Part shown: positions 43,772 to 53,818 of the stretch, piece after piece | Layout: each line of letters starts with the position of its first letter | How positions within the stretch are numbered: the first letter of the stretch is position 1 | Made by a program: the position numbers and the translations under genes | Notes under the pieces: generated by a model | The model's database searches: none | What the model was told of the DNA's origin: nothing | The model's input: only the letters and a program-made list of their open reading frames with translations | From: an uncultured Woeseiaceae bacterium | GTDB lineage: Bacteria > Pseudomonadota > Gammaproteobacteria > Steroidobacterales > Woeseiaceae | NCBI GenBank assembly: GCA_945787845.1 | Contig: CALZJH010000004.1 | Coordinates: 186,001-250,000, forward strand | Direction of reading: 5' to 3' | DNA: 64,000 nucleotides

Positions 43772-45202
43772 TCAACTATCCCGCTTGGGTCGTTCCTCGT
43801 AGCGGAAATGAGCGTTGCCGATTGTCACGATATCGCCGTTTTGCAGAAAGTGCTCGGTAACGCGCTTGGAGTTAACATAAACGCCGTTTTTGCTACCCCA
43901 GTCAATCACGCGGGTCGCGTCGCCGTCGGCCTGCACAACAGCATGCCGGCGGCTGATGTACACCGCGTTTAGCTGAATGTCGTTGTCGTCAGTTCGTCCG
44001 ATCGTGAGGCGATCCTTGAAGAGTGGAAAGCGCAGTAGCTGGTTGCCAACCTTGCCAACGAGTACACGCGTAACACGGTCTTGCGGTTTGTGTGGCTGCG
44101 CTACGAGCGTTGCTTCGTCTTCATCGAACTGTTCGGAAATGCGCACATCAATATCGGAAATGACCTCCCCGATTTCATTGATGGATTCGATTTGTTCGGA
44201 CTTCTTCGCAAGCTCAGCGAGCAGCACATTAATCGCATCGCTGCGGCTCTCGAGTTTTTCCTCGTAGTCGTTCGCGACCCGCGTGACTTTGGCGAGTTCC
44301 TTCTCCAATTTGTCGATGCGTTGCCGGGCTTTTTCGTCGTTGTCGCACAGCATCCGCTCAAGTTCTTCTTTGAAGCCGCGCGTGTCGACGAGATCGGATG
44401 CGAGTTGGCTGCTTAGTTCTTCAGACTGCGCGACGGTTTCCTGCGCTTCGCCGAGTTCAAATCTCAGGATGCGCATTTCGTCCTGATGTTTGTCGGCAAT
44501 CGATGCCAGCTCCTTATCAAGTTGCAGCTTGTCGTCGGCCGCATTGGCAAGCGCTTCTTCCAGGTATCGGTTCTTTTCGATGGTCTCCGCAAGTGAGCCA
44601 GACAGACGATCACGTTCGCTGCGGAGTCCATCCTGCAATGCAATGACATCCTGGAGCTTACGCCGCAGCGAGTCAGCGTAGGCCTCCGTTCGTTCCAGCC
44701 GGGTTGCATCATTGGCGAGAGCATCGGCGACTACGGGCGAAGGAGGCGGCTCCGGTATTTCACGGACTGCCTTGCGCATCGTCTCCAGTTCGTCCCTAAG
44801 TTCTCTGGTGACGGACCGGTGTTGTTCGTCGCGGACCCGAATCTCGGATTTAAGTGCCTTGATCTTTCGATCGCGAGTCTTAAGAAGTTTCGCCTTGCGT
44901 GCGAGTGAGTCACGCAAGTCTTCGATATCTGCATTGAGCTTGTCGGTCAGTTCTTCGCGCGCAGTGATCTCGGTTTCGAGCCCCAGCCACTTTGCGCGTA
45001 GCTGCTCGATATCGTACTGCAACCGACCAATCTTCTTTGCATCATCGCTGCGATGCCGCGAAAAGTCGCTGGTGTTTTCATCAGCTTCGCGCGGTGCATG
45101 TTGTTGCGACAGATGGTCCTTGCGAAACGTCACCGCTTCGAGTTCGGCCGTTTGGTCGTCGTCGGAGACTAATTCATTGATATTTTTCTTCTCATTAGTC
45201 AT
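43772..45202 (-). CDS. Coiled-coil protein with C-terminal FHA domain
   Basis: The 476-aa product has a long coiled coil (about 60-345) with heptad-like Glu/Leu/Lys patterning. The FHA domain (about 385-470) reads RLTIGRTDDNDIQLN, SRRHAVVQ and WGSKNGVYVNSKRV. FHA domains bind phosphothreonine, so this may be a scaffold in a kinase-linked pathway. No kinase lies next to it; an AAA ATPase gene lies 74 bases upstream in the same direction. Confidence 0.88.
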   Translation of the reverse strand: MTNEKKNINELVSDDDQTAELEAVTFRKDHLSQQHAPREADENTSDFSRHRSDDAKKIGRLQYDIEQLRAKWLGLETEITAREELTDKLNADIEDLRDSLARKAKLLKTRDRKIKALKSEIRVRDEQHRSVTRELRDELETMRKAVREIPEPPPSPVVADALANDATRLERTEAYADSLRRKLQDVIALQDGLRSERDRLSGSLAETIEKNRYLEEALANAADDKLQLDKELASIADKHQDEMRILRFELGEAQETVAQSEELSSQLASDLVDTRGFKEELERMLCDNDEKARQRIDKLEKELAKVTRVANDYEEKLESRSDAINVLLAELAKKSEQIESINEIGEVISDIDVRISEQFDEDEATLVAQPHKPQDRVTRVLVGKVGNQLLRFPLFKDRLTIGRTDDNDIQLNAVYISRRHAVVQADGDATRVIDWGSKNGVYVNSKRVTEHFLQNGDIVTIGNAHFRYEERPKRDS

Positions 45203-45276
45203 CCACGCAGTCTATCACGCAGACACTCATGCTCAATCGAGAGCCAGAAAAAATTCGGCGCTTAAGTTAAATGGGG

Positions 45277-46779
45277 TCAGTCGCAGGGCACGGTTCGGCC
45301 CGATGCCCAGTCGCGCATCGAACTGATACGTTCGGCCATCACCACCGACAGCGGCCGCGTCTGTGCAATCTCGGCCAGGATGTGGTCTGTTCCGAGCGGC
45401 TCGCTCTGAGCGTGTGCTGCATACAGTGACGAGACGATGGCCTGTTCAACTTCGGCGCCCGAGAAGCCCTCAGTCGCAGCCGTTAGTTGCTCGAGATCAA
45501 AATGATTGAGCGTTTGATCACGATTCGCGAGGTGAATAGCCAGTATCGATGTGCGAACCTCAGCGTTGGGCAGGTCGACGAAGAATATTTCATCGAAGCG
45601 CCCCTTGCGCACGAGTTCGGGAGGCAGTTCGCTGATGTCGTTCGCCGTTGCGACCACGAACACTTTCTTTTGCCGTTCGGCCATCCACGTGAGGAATGAC
45701 CCCAGTACTCTCTGCGTTGTTCCCGTTTCGCCGCCACGACCGGCGATACCTTTTTCTATCTCGTCTATCCAGAGGACGCACGGCGACATCACGTCGGCCG
45801 TCTTCAAAGATTCTCGGAGTTTGCGCTCGGTTTCACCATGGTACTTGTCGTAAATTGTTCCGAAGTCGAGGCGCAACAGGGGTACTCCAAAAATACCGGC
45901 TGTCGCTTTGGCTGCGAGGCTCTTGCCGCAACCCTGCACGCCGAGCAGCAAAATGCCTTTCGGGGTGTCGAGATGGGATGCGCTGTCGTCACCGCGAAAC
46001 ACAGGACGACGTTGCTGCAACCAGGACTTCAGGCGCGACAGGCCGCCGACGTCATTGAACTGGGCGGTGTCATATTCAAACTGCAAGGCACCGCCGCGAT
46101 TCAGCAGTTCGTACTTGGCCTGCATGACGTCCGGCAGGTCGCTGCGCGTAATGGCGCCGTCGAGGTAAATGGCATTGCGAGCCAGTCGCTCGGTGTCGGC
46201 CCAGGTCAGCCCCGAAAGATTCTGAATGAGCAATTCATGGGCCTTGCGGTCTACCTGCACCCGCGCACCCGGATGGTCCCGCATGTAATCTTTCGCTGCC
46301 TTTTTGACGATGTTGCTCCGATCTTTCTCGGATGGCAGTGCCATGTCGAAGCGGGCACAGAAACTTTCGAGCTCCTGCGGGATCTTGATGGAGTGGCTGA
46401 TGAGTACGATCTGCCGATTGACGTCTCTTGCGCGGATGCAAATATCCTTGAGCAGACGCACGTGCACGGGATCCTCGAGGAACGGGTGAAAATCGAGGAG
46501 TACATACAGGCCGGGTTTGGATACGGCCCGGATGTGCTTCAGGACGTCGGTGGGTGCCGCGTTGATTGCCTGGGGCTCCAGCGCGATGTCAAGGCGCTGC
46601 AGGCCATCCGTAATCGTCCATCGAAAGAGCGGAGTGTAAGTCTGGCTGGCCCGGGTGATCGTAATTGACTGCAGCAGGTCGAGCATCCGCTGCTCATCCT
46701 GTGACTCGATAACAATGATCGGTGTGCTCGACTGAAGGACCAGTTCGAGGTCGTGACGTCCATCCATGTTGCTATTCAT
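45277..46779 (-). CDS. AAA ATPase (Ycf46-like)
   Basis: The 500-aa product has one AAA module in its second half. Walker A is GVQGCGKSLAAKATAG near residue 280, Walker B is VLWIDEIEKG, sensor 1 is VVATANDISELP and the Arg finger is in RKGRFDEIF. The N-terminal half (about 1-230) matches the Ycf46 lead-in with a degenerate ATPase fold. The start overlaps the stop of the upstream lipoprotein gene (ATGA). A second in-frame ATG four codons in is also possible. Substrate is unknown. Confidence 0.85.
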   Translation of the reverse strand: MNSNMDGRHDLELVLQSSTPIIVIESQDEQRMLDLLQSITITRASQTYTPLFRWTITDGLQRLDIALEPQAINAAPTDVLKHIRAVSKPGLYVLLDFHPFLEDPVHVRLLKDICIRARDVNRQIVLISHSIKIPQELESFCARFDMALPSEKDRSNIVKKAAKDYMRDHPGARVQVDRKAHELLIQNLSGLTWADTERLARNAIYLDGAITRSDLPDVMQAKYELLNRGGALQFEYDTAQFNDVGGLSRLKSWLQQRRPVFRGDDSASHLDTPKGILLLGVQGCGKSLAAKATAGIFGVPLLRLDFGTIYDKYHGETERKLRESLKTADVMSPCVLWIDEIEKGIAGRGGETGTTQRVLGSFLTWMAERQKKVFVVATANDISELPPELVRKGRFDEIFFVDLPNAEVRTSILAIHLANRDQTLNHFDLEQLTAATEGFSGAEVEQAIVSSLYAAHAQSEPLGTDHILAEIAQTRPLSVVMAERISSMRDWASGRTVPCD

Positions 46780-48068
46780 GATTCCCGATTGTCGCTCTCA
46801 ATTGTACGGCAGCCGGGCAGTTTGTCGCTGTGAAGCGCGTCAGGACTTGAGCCGATCAGGTCCTCGACGGCAGCAGTGAGCGTCGCGAGATCGACGGTGT
46901 TGTTAGCGAGAACCGGTAACAAGGTATCGAGACTGAATTCCCCGTCGGTCTTGCTGACTATTTCCTCGTTAAGATCTCGTAACAAGGTGACCGCGAGCGC
47001 CGTCGATGCGCCGGTCGAATGCGCAGCGCAAAGCGTATCGGCGCGATCGGCCCACGCTGCCTGGCGTTCGAACGCCGTCGTTGCGCGACGCGCGGTGATC
47101 GCCCTGCCGCGTCGTAGCAGTTCAATGCTGTAGTACTCCGCCAGGCCCTCGACGATCCAGTCGTGGTCCGGCAAAGGCCGGAGTCCCAGTGCCGTATGCA
47201 TGACCTCGTGGAGCAGTGAGCTCGTACCGTTCTCGCTGATAAGCGGACGACTCGCATGCAGGAAGAAAGAGGCGGGGGCCGACAGACCGCCGCGCCACAT
47301 GGGCGATCCTGCACTGACAATCGTCAGGCGCGGTAACGCGTCCGGCAGGATTGCATTGAGTTCCGGCAGCGTCCAGTTGAGCAGCGCGAGCATGTCCATG
47401 CGCCGTACCTCATGTCCTTGCGGCGCCGCAATGGCAACGCGGGTGCCGGCGATACTTTCGCGCCGTACGCCGAGGTCACCCATGGCAATCCAGCCTGCGG
47501 GTTCGTCGTACCGCCGGTCCTCGCGGTCGACGACGATGGGCAGGTCGCGGGCCGAATATTCCGTAATGACGGACCAGCCGGCGGGCAGGTCAAAAGCAAG
47601 TGTGGTTCGCGACAATGCGCCCTTCAGCGTCCTTGAGCGAGCGCGCGGTATAACATCCTCGGCGCGAAACAGGCCCCACTGTGCGTTGAGCAGGGCGTCG
47701 AACGTGTCCTTGCCACGCGGATTGTGAACGACGACCCGCCATTCAAGGGTCCCGCCGTCTGACGGCGGCACCCACTGCACCCGGCCGTTGCGAATGCGCA
47801 GGTCGCCGTCGCCGCCGACATCGCTGATATCCGAGTTAATGGGAAACGAGATCTCCCGAACCAGGTCGAACGGTTGGCGCAGGCGCATGGACACCTGGAC
47901 CGTCGACGTTCTCGGGTCGGGTGAAAGCGTGTAGTGCAGGCTGTATTCGCGCTTGCCGGCGCGGTCCGCCGATTCGGAGCTGGGAATGCCGCACGCGGCG
48001 ACCAGGCCGGCCAGGACGAGCAGGGTCCAGCGGCGGGAAAATTGATTAAAAGCTGAGATGCAGTTCAT
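46776..48068 (-). CDS. HExxH lipoprotein (M1-like gluzincin)
   Basis: From ATG 48068 the product is 430 aa. It has a signal peptide and lipobox (VLAGLVAAC). The first half is beta-rich, like the N-terminal domain of M1 peptidases. A zinc site follows: HEVMH near residue 284 and the downstream Glu in EGLAEYYSIEL. It is divergent from and overlaps, by 36 bases, none of the coding part of the NlpC gene except through its unused upstream extension. It is translationally coupled to the AAA gene. No known substrate. Confidence 0.78.
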   Translation of the reverse strand: MNCISAFNQFSRRWTLLVLAGLVAACGIPSSESADRAGKREYSLHYTLSPDPRTSTVQVSMRLRQPFDLVREISFPINSDISDVGGDGDLRIRNGRVQWVPPSDGGTLEWRVVVHNPRGKDTFDALLNAQWGLFRAEDVIPRARSRTLKGALSRTTLAFDLPAGWSVITEYSARDLPIVVDREDRRYDEPAGWIAMGDLGVRRESIAGTRVAIAAPQGHEVRRMDMLALLNWTLPELNAILPDALPRLTIVSAGSPMWRGGLSAPASFFLHASRPLISENGTSSLLHEVMHTALGLRPLPDHDWIVEGLAEYYSIELLRRGRAITARRATTAFERQAAWADRADTLCAAHSTGASTALAVTLLRDLNEEIVSKTDGEFSLDTLLPVLANNTVDLATLTAAVEDLIGSSPDALHSDKLPGCRTIESDNRES

Positions 48069-48104
48069 TCCGGATTCAGGGTTTGCGGGGTATGCTCGGG
48101 GCCG

Positions 48105-48638
48105 ATGTCGATCAGAGTGTCGCGAATGATAGCGCAGCCGGGCCACACAATTCGGTTTTTTTCCTTAGCAATCACCGTGTTGAGTCTGGCCGCGTGCGGC
48201 TCCAATCCGGCTGCGCCGCCGGCAGCCAAACAGCCCTCATCCGGGCAGGTCGTGACCCGGGCCGAGCGCACGACAGCCGGCGATCGAGCCGCCGCCGTCG
48301 CCCTGGAGCAAGTCGGCGTGCCATACCGGTACGGTGGCAGCACGCCCAGCGGCTTCGATTGCAGTGGCCTTGTACAGTATTCATACACCCGCGCCGGAGT
48401 TCGTGTGCCGCGCACGACCGGCCAGTTATGGTCGGCCTCGGATCCTGTCGGGAGAGGCGAATTACGTGCCGGCGACCTTTTGTTCTTCAGTATCGAGGGC
48501 AAAATGTCGCACGTCGGCGTGTATCTTGGGGAGCAGCGCTTCGTGCATGCGCCTCAGTCAGGACGCAAGGTTTCGGTCGCGTCGCTGAACTCGCCCTTTT
48601 ACAGGACGGCTTTTATCCGCGCCGGCCGGCCGTACTGA
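48105..48638 (+). CDS. NlpC/P60 family lipoprotein endopeptidase
   Basis: The 177-aa product has an N-terminal signal and lipobox (VLSLAAC). The NlpC/P60 domain begins near residue 60 and has the catalytic Cys in GFDCSGLVQY and the His in MSHVGVYLG. These enzymes cleave peptide cross-links in murein, usually the D-Glu/meso-DAP bond. It is divergent from the HExxH lipoprotein gene and convergent with the next. Confidence 0.92.
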   Translation: MSIRVSRMIAQPGHTIRFFSLAITVLSLAACGSNPAAPPAAKQPSSGQVVTRAERTTAGDRAAAVALEQVGVPYRYGGSTPSGFDCSGLVQYSYTRAGVRVPRTTGQLWSASDPVGRGELRAGDLLFFSIEGKMSHVGVYLGEQRFVHAPQSGRKVSVASLNSPFYRTAFIRAGRPY

Positions 48639-48644
48639 ACCCGT

Positions 48645-49295
48645 CTACTGGACGATAAACGCTCGAAGTTGTTGCGCGAGACCCTTGCAGGCGCGGGTCT
48701 GGGTGCGCGCGATCAACGGTATCGGGACGACGAGCGCCGGCAAGAACGACGTGCCACTGACATCGGCTGAGACAGTGCCTGCTGACTCGCGACCCACCAT
48801 GTCCCACACCGCGGCTTCGTAATCGGCATCGTTCTGCCACCAGGCGAAGCCGAAACAGCCGCCGCCGCCAGGCCCGGCTGCGCAGGACAGGCTGCCACCT
48901 TCTGCAACGCGTTCTGTGTCGCCGTCAAGCCAGACGACGTATCTCACGCCCATATCCTCGATAGCTTTCGATACGCCGGGCCGTCCCATGAGGGCGGGTA
49001 GCCCCTTCGTGTCTGCCGGGGCAGTGCGTGGCTCGAACCAGGGAAACAGCTGGTCGACGAACTCCTGGTGCGGCACGACGTTGATGCCCTTGGAGCCCGA
49101 TTCAAGCGCCTTTTCAATACAGGTCAGGTAGTCGCCTTCGGTCTCATTACCCGAGTGGTAGCTCTTGGTCATGATGACCACGGACTGGTCTTCATTCAGG
49201 CCTGTGACCTTCTCGCGGTCATCCTCCAGCCTCGAGGTCACACACCCCGCCAGGCTCAGTCCGATCAGTACTACCAGGAATCTACTCTGCCGCAT
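48645..49295 (-). CDS. Lipoprotein of unknown function
   Basis: I start this at ATG 49295, which has GGAGG eight bases upstream, giving 216 aa. It has a lipobox (LIGLSLAGC). No family is recognised; the centre has DMGVRYVVWLDG and a Gly-rich Cys-containing stretch (SCAAGPGGGGCFGFAWW). The gene overlaps the upstream lipoprotein gene by 14 bases, so the two are probably co-translated. Confidence 0.7.
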   Translation of the reverse strand: MRQSRFLVVLIGLSLAGCVTSRLEDDREKVTGLNEDQSVVIMTKSYHSGNETEGDYLTCIEKALESGSKGINVVPHQEFVDQLFPWFEPRTAPADTKGLPALMGRPGVSKAIEDMGVRYVVWLDGDTERVAEGGSLSCAAGPGGGGCFGFAWWQNDADYEAAVWDMVGRESAGTVSADVSGTSFLPALVVPIPLIARTQTRACKGLAQQLRAFIVQ

Positions 49296-50001
49296 CGTCA
49301 ATGCCTCCAATCGCGAAGATGCCAATCACGCTGGCGGGTGCTTCGCTGTCATGCTCGGCGTCAGCCTGCAAGGTCTCTGTGTCCTCGGGCGCAGGCGCCA
49401 ACGGGCCGTCCGCCAGTTGCCGAATATTGGTTACCTTTTCCATCTGCATGATAATCAGTGCAGCCGCGTCGCGCATCGCCAATATGGCCGCCCGCTTCAG
49501 AGAGTCGCCACCGCCCAGTTCCTCTTTCTGTGCCTTGCCGTACGCGTTGACGGTCCAGCTTGACGCGCGATTACCCACGCTGTCGAAGATTGACATGCGA
49601 TAGCGAATCCAGACGGCAAACGCGTCGGACTGGCTTTGTTCAGGGGTCGCGAACTCGAATCCCTCGATTTCCGGCTCGATCAGCGCATCAAACTGGTAGT
49701 CGCGCGGATCGTCCTCAGGGCCGAGCACGACGACCGAGTCGAACATGTGGCCAAACAGCTGGGTGAAAAAGTTTGCGTTCGAGCGACCCAGATCGATCGT
49801 CCAGGTCGATTTTCCGAGGACTTCTTCAACATGCACGAAATTCTCAAATTCGGCCGGAATGCGGACCGCGACATCGACCGGAATCTTCTCGATGCGCGGC
49901 TCGGGGATCGTCGGCATTTCCATCGTCACAGTGGAACTGCAGCCGGCCATCAGGATGGCGGCCAGGCCGGCTAGCGATGCAAAGCGTAATCTGTCGATCA
50001 A
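49282..50001 (-). CDS. Lipoprotein of unknown function (pair member)
   Basis: The 239-aa product has a signal peptide with lipobox (AILMAGCSS). A central domain with VDVAVRIPAEF, DYQFDALIEPEIEGFEF and AAILAMRDAAALIIMQM resembles the small beta/alpha folds of outer-membrane lipoproteins such as LpoB/PelC, but I cannot place it. The C-terminus is acidic. It overlaps the downstream lipoprotein gene. Confidence 0.7.
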   Translation of the reverse strand: MIDRLRFASLAGLAAILMAGCSSTVTMEMPTIPEPRIEKIPVDVAVRIPAEFENFVHVEEVLGKSTWTIDLGRSNANFFTQLFGHMFDSVVVLGPEDDPRDYQFDALIEPEIEGFEFATPEQSQSDAFAVWIRYRMSIFDSVGNRASSWTVNAYGKAQKEELGGGDSLKRAAILAMRDAAALIIMQMEKVTNIRQLADGPLAPAPEDTETLQADAEHDSEAPASVIGIFAIGGIDDAAE

Positions 50002-50147
50002 AGTGGATAGAATCCGCGCGGGGTTTGTTGGCTGCTTAGTCAGAGCCTTTCCATCACACTTAAGTTCCCGGAAATGCTGAGTTCAAGCCCGATCAACTTT
50101 AGTGCTACCGTTGGTTCAGTGCAAATCAAAAGTAGGAAATTTCTCCG

Positions 50148-50900
50148 ATGGCTCGACCCAAGGTGCTCGTCTTCCAGCATGTTCCGTTCGAGCCGCTCGG
50201 CACCCTCGACCCCTTGCTCAAGAATGCCGGATTCCGGATCCGCTACGTCAATTTCGGACGCCAGCCCGAATCACGCCCGAAACTGGACGGTTACGAGGCG
50301 CTGATCATCCTGGGTGGGCCGATGAACTCCGACCAGATCGACAGCTACCCGAACCTGATTACCGAGGTCGACACTATCCGCGAGGCTGTTGAGCGCGACA
50401 TGTCGGTACTGGGGATTTGCCTGGGGGCGCAGTTGCTGGCCAAGGCGATCGGGGGTGCCGTCTCGCGCAACGCAGTGCGCGAGATCGGCTGGCATGACGT
50501 TGAATTGACCGAGGCGGGGCTCAACGACCCGGTCTTATCCACGTTTGCCCCCACCCAGGAAGTGTTCCAGTGGCACGAGGACGGCATCACGCTGCCCTCC
50601 GAGGCGGAGCTCCTGGCGACCTCACCGGCGAGTGCGGTGCAGGCATTTCGCTATGGCGAGCATGCCTACGGTTTCCAGTTTCACCTGGAGACCAACCGCG
50701 CGCTCATCGATCGCTGGCTGACCGTGCCGGCGCACCAGGACACCTTGCGCGAAGAGCGTGATGCGGTCGACCCGGAGCGGATTCGGCAGCAGGCGGAGGT
50801 GTCGACGGGTCCGCTGGAGGCGCTCAGCCGCGCAACGTTTTCGAGGTGGATCGACCGCTTCGAATTTGGGCCGCGTAAACAACGACTGCCGTCGCGCTAG
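50148..50900 (+). CDS. Class I glutamine amidotransferase-like protein
   Basis: The 250-aa product has the GATase1 fold: the nucleophile elbow GICLGAQLLAKAIGG and the His/Glu pair in YGFQFHLE. The fold is that of GMP-synthase-like proteins, with an N-terminal EPLGTLDPLL region. It may act on a small molecule such as a gamma-glutamyl compound; no synthase partner is adjacent. It is convergent with srkA. Confidence 0.88.
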   Translation: MARPKVLVFQHVPFEPLGTLDPLLKNAGFRIRYVNFGRQPESRPKLDGYEALIILGGPMNSDQIDSYPNLITEVDTIREAVERDMSVLGICLGAQLLAKAIGGAVSRNAVREIGWHDVELTEAGLNDPVLSTFAPTQEVFQWHEDGITLPSEAELLATSPASAVQAFRYGEHAYGFQFHLETNRALIDRWLTVPAHQDTLREERDAVDPERIRQQAEVSTGPLEALSRATFSRWIDRFEFGPRKQRLPSR

Positions 50901-50930
50901 CGTCACGCCGCCGCCGCGGTATTTCGTGCC

Positions 50931-51926
50931 CTAGTAGTCCAGCCATTGAAGCGGCGGCTCCTGCATCAGCGCGACCTGCTCGCGCAGTGAGAGTACGTGA
51001 TCGTCCCAGTAGCGGCGACTGTCGAACCACGGGAAGGCGACCTTGAAAGCCGGATCGTCCCAGCGCCGTGCCAGCCATGCCGCGTAGTGCATGATACGAA
51101 GGCTCCGCAGCGCTTCGATGAGATTGAGTTCCCGTGCGTCAAAGGGCCGGAACGCGGTGTAGCCCTCGAGCAGGGCCTTGAGCTGGGGCGCCTGTTCCTC
51201 CCGGTCCCCGGAGAGAAACATCCAAAGGTCCTGGACCGCCGGACCATGACGCGCATCGTCAAGATCGACAATGTGCAGCTGTTCGCCGCGCACGAGCACG
51301 TTGCCCGGGTGAAAGTCGCCATGCAGGCGAATTTCCCGAGTGGACCCCGCACGCTCGTAGCAGGCTTCCACACCGTCGAGTACGAGCTCGACAATGCTCT
51401 CATAGGCAGGGCGGTTATCGTCCGGAATGCAGTCGTTGTCGAGGAGGTATTCGATGGATTCCGTACCGTAGCTGTCGATATCGATGCTCGGTCGGTGCCG
51501 AAACCTCGACACCTCGCCCTCGAGGTGGATGCGTGCAACGAGGCGCCCAAGCTGTTTCTGCAGCTCGAAGTTATCGAGATCAGGCGCGCGACCGCCATAG
51601 CAGCGATAGACGGCGACACGATGGTGTCCCGCATGGTGGAGAGTAGCGCCGCCGTGCACCATCGGGGGGACAACAGGAATCTCCTGCTCGGCCAGCGCTG
51701 CCGCGAAGCTGTGTTCTTCGAGTATGGCGTCGTCGCTCCATCGTCCTGGACGATAGAACTTGGCAACGACGGGCGCATCGTCCTCGATCCCCACCTGGTA
51801 GACGCGGTTTTCGTAACTGTTCAGGGCAAGAAAACGGCCGTCGCAGGCGAATCCCAGTTCGTCGAGCGTCGCAATGATGTCCTCGGGCTGCAGGTCGGCG
51901 AACGCCAGTGTGGCCGGGTCGCTCAC
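50931..51926 (-). CDS. srkA: Stress response kinase SrkA (YihE/RdoA)
   Basis: The 331-aa product has a Ser/Thr kinase fold of the APH/choline-kinase type. HGDFHPGNVLVRG is the catalytic loop and IVDLDDARHGP the metal loop. In E. coli the family counters toxin-linked and Cpx stress. The GTG start overlaps the typA stop (GTGA), so the two are co-translated. Confidence 0.92.
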   Translation of the reverse strand: MSDPATLAFADLQPEDIIATLDELGFACDGRFLALNSYENRVYQVGIEDDAPVVAKFYRPGRWSDDAILEEHSFAAALAEQEIPVVPPMVHGGATLHHAGHHRVAVYRCYGGRAPDLDNFELQKQLGRLVARIHLEGEVSRFRHRPSIDIDSYGTESIEYLLDNDCIPDDNRPAYESIVELVLDGVEACYERAGSTREIRLHGDFHPGNVLVRGEQLHIVDLDDARHGPAVQDLWMFLSGDREEQAPQLKALLEGYTAFRPFDARELNLIEALRSLRIMHYAAWLARRWDDPAFKVAFPWFDSRRYWDDHVLSLREQVALMQEPPLQWLDY

Positions 51927-53749
51927 GAGGCCTTTTGGCGCGATTCCCGTTTGCGGTCGGTTTCCTTGAGCAGTTTCTTGCGCAATCGCAGGTTAGTTGG
52001 CGTGACCTCCAGCAACTCGTCGTCGTCGAGGAATTCGAGCGATTGTTCGAGCGAATAATTAAGCGGCGGCGACAGAATCAGGTTCTCGTCGGTACCGGCC
52101 GCCCGAACGTTCGTAAGCTGCTTCGCCTTGGTCGGGTTCACGACCAGGTCGTTCTGGCGCTTGTGAATACCGATGATCATGCCTTCGTAAACCGGCGCGC
52201 CATGCCCGATGAAGAGCTTGCCGCGTTCCTGCAGGTTGAACAGCGCATAGGCCAGTGCCTTGCCTTGAACCATGGAGACGAGCGTGCCGTTATTGCGTTG
52301 TGCAATCGCGCCGGGTACGCGTGGCGCATACTCGTCAAGTACGTGATAAATGAGCCCGGTGCCTGACGTTGCCGTGAGGTACTCGGTGCGGAATCCGATC
52401 AGGCCGCGGGTCGGTATCTTGTAGTCCAGGCGAATGCGGCCTTTTCCGTCAGGGAACATGTTCTGCAGCTCGCCTTTGCGGTCGGCAAGTCGCGTCATGA
52501 CCGCGCCCTGGTGTTCCTCATCGAAATCGACCGTGAGCTGTTCCCAGGGCTCATGCTCCGCCCCGTCGACGTCGTGCATGATGACCTCCGGACGCGATAC
52601 GGCGAGCTCAAATCCCTCACGGCGCATCGTTTCGACCAGCACGCTGAGGTGCAGTTCGCCACGGCCGGAAACGCGAAACTTGTCCGGATCGCTCGTGTTG
52701 TCGACGCGCAGTGCCACGTTGTGCTTGAGTTCCTGGTCGAGGCGTTCCCGGATCTGGCGGCTCGTCAGGTACTTGCCGTCCTGGCCGGCGAAGGGTGACT
52801 TGTTGACCTGGAACGTCATGTTCACGGTCGGTTCGTCGACGGTCAGCGCGGGCAGTGCTTCTTCATGCTCCGGGTCGCAGAGCGTGTCCGAGATGCCCAG
52901 CTTGTCGATGCCGCTGAACACAACGATGTTGCCGGCCGAGGCACTTTCCGTGCGTATGCGTTCAAGGCCGTGGAAACCAAAAAGCTCGAGGACGCGGGCG
53001 CGGCGGAACGACCCGTCCGGCGCAACGACGCTGACGGCAGAATTGGCCTTCAGTGTGCCCCGGCGAATGCGCCCGATACCGAGAACACCGACATACGTGT
53101 CGTAGTCCAGGCTCGACACCTGCAGCTGCAGCGGACCGTCTGCGTCCACATCGGGGTGCGGCACGTGCTTCACGATCGTTTCGAAGAGCGGGCTCATATC
53201 GCCGCTGCGCACATCGGATTCCTCGCCGGCATAACCTTCGAGGGCGGACGCGTAGATGATTGGGAAGTCGAGCTGCTCGTCGGTCGCGCCGAGCCTGTCG
53301 AACAGGTCGAATGTCTGGTCGATTACCCAGTCGGGGCGAGCGCCTTCGCGATCGATCTTGTTAATGACCACGATCGGCACGAGCCCCTGCGCAAACGCTT
53401 TCTGCGTGACGAAGCGAGTCTGGGGCATCGGGCCTTCGACGGCATCGACGAGCAAGAGAACGCTGTCCACCATTGAGAGCACGCGTTCGACCTCGCCGCC
53501 AAAGTCAGCGTGTCCCGGCGTGTCGACAATGTTGATGCGGTAGTCCTGCCAGTTGACGGCCGTGTTTTTCGACAGGATAGTAATGCCTCGCTCGCGTTCG
53601 AGATCACTGGAGTCCATGATGCGGTTGGGCACGTCGGCACGCGCGCCGAGAGTTCCGGACTGCTGCAGCATCCGGTCGACCAGGGTCGTTTTGCCATGGT
53701 CGACGTGAGCGATAATCGCAATATTGCGAAGTTTTGAAATATCAGACAT
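51923..53749 (-). CDS. typA: Ribosome-associated GTPase TypA/BipA
   Basis: The 608-aa translational GTPase has G1 [15 protein letters not shown], switch [26 protein letters not shown] as G4, and SALEGYAG as G5. The EF-G-like domains and C-terminal BipA domain follow ([17 protein letters not shown]). It assists 50S assembly and growth at low temperature. It is upstream of srkA. Confidence 0.97.
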   Translation of the reverse strand: MSDISKLRNIAIIAHVDHGKTTLVDRMLQQSGTLGARADVPNRIMDSSDLERERGITILSKNTAVNWQDYRINIVDTPGHADFGGEVERVLSMVDSVLLLVDAVEGPMPQTRFVTQKAFAQGLVPIVVINKIDREGARPDWVIDQTFDLFDRLGATDEQLDFPIIYASALEGYAGEESDVRSGDMSPLFETIVKHVPHPDVDADGPLQLQVSSLDYDTYVGVLGIGRIRRGTLKANSAVSVVAPDGSFRRARVLELFGFHGLERIRTESASAGNIVVFSGIDKLGISDTLCDPEHEEALPALTVDEPTVNMTFQVNKSPFAGQDGKYLTSRQIRERLDQELKHNVALRVDNTSDPDKFRVSGRGELHLSVLVETMRREGFELAVSRPEVIMHDVDGAEHEPWEQLTVDFDEEHQGAVMTRLADRKGELQNMFPDGKGRIRLDYKIPTRGLIGFRTEYLTATSGTGLIYHVLDEYAPRVPGAIAQRNNGTLVSMVQGKALAYALFNLQERGKLFIGHGAPVYEGMIIGIHKRQNDLVVNPTKAKQLTNVRAAGTDENLILSPPLNYSLEQSLEFLDDDELLEVTPTNLRLRKKLLKETDRKRESRQKAS

Positions 53750-53818
53750 TTGGGGCTGCGCAGTAGTGAGTGGCGGCGGATTATAGAGACCCGGTCTGTT
53801 AATTGATATGGGAAATGT

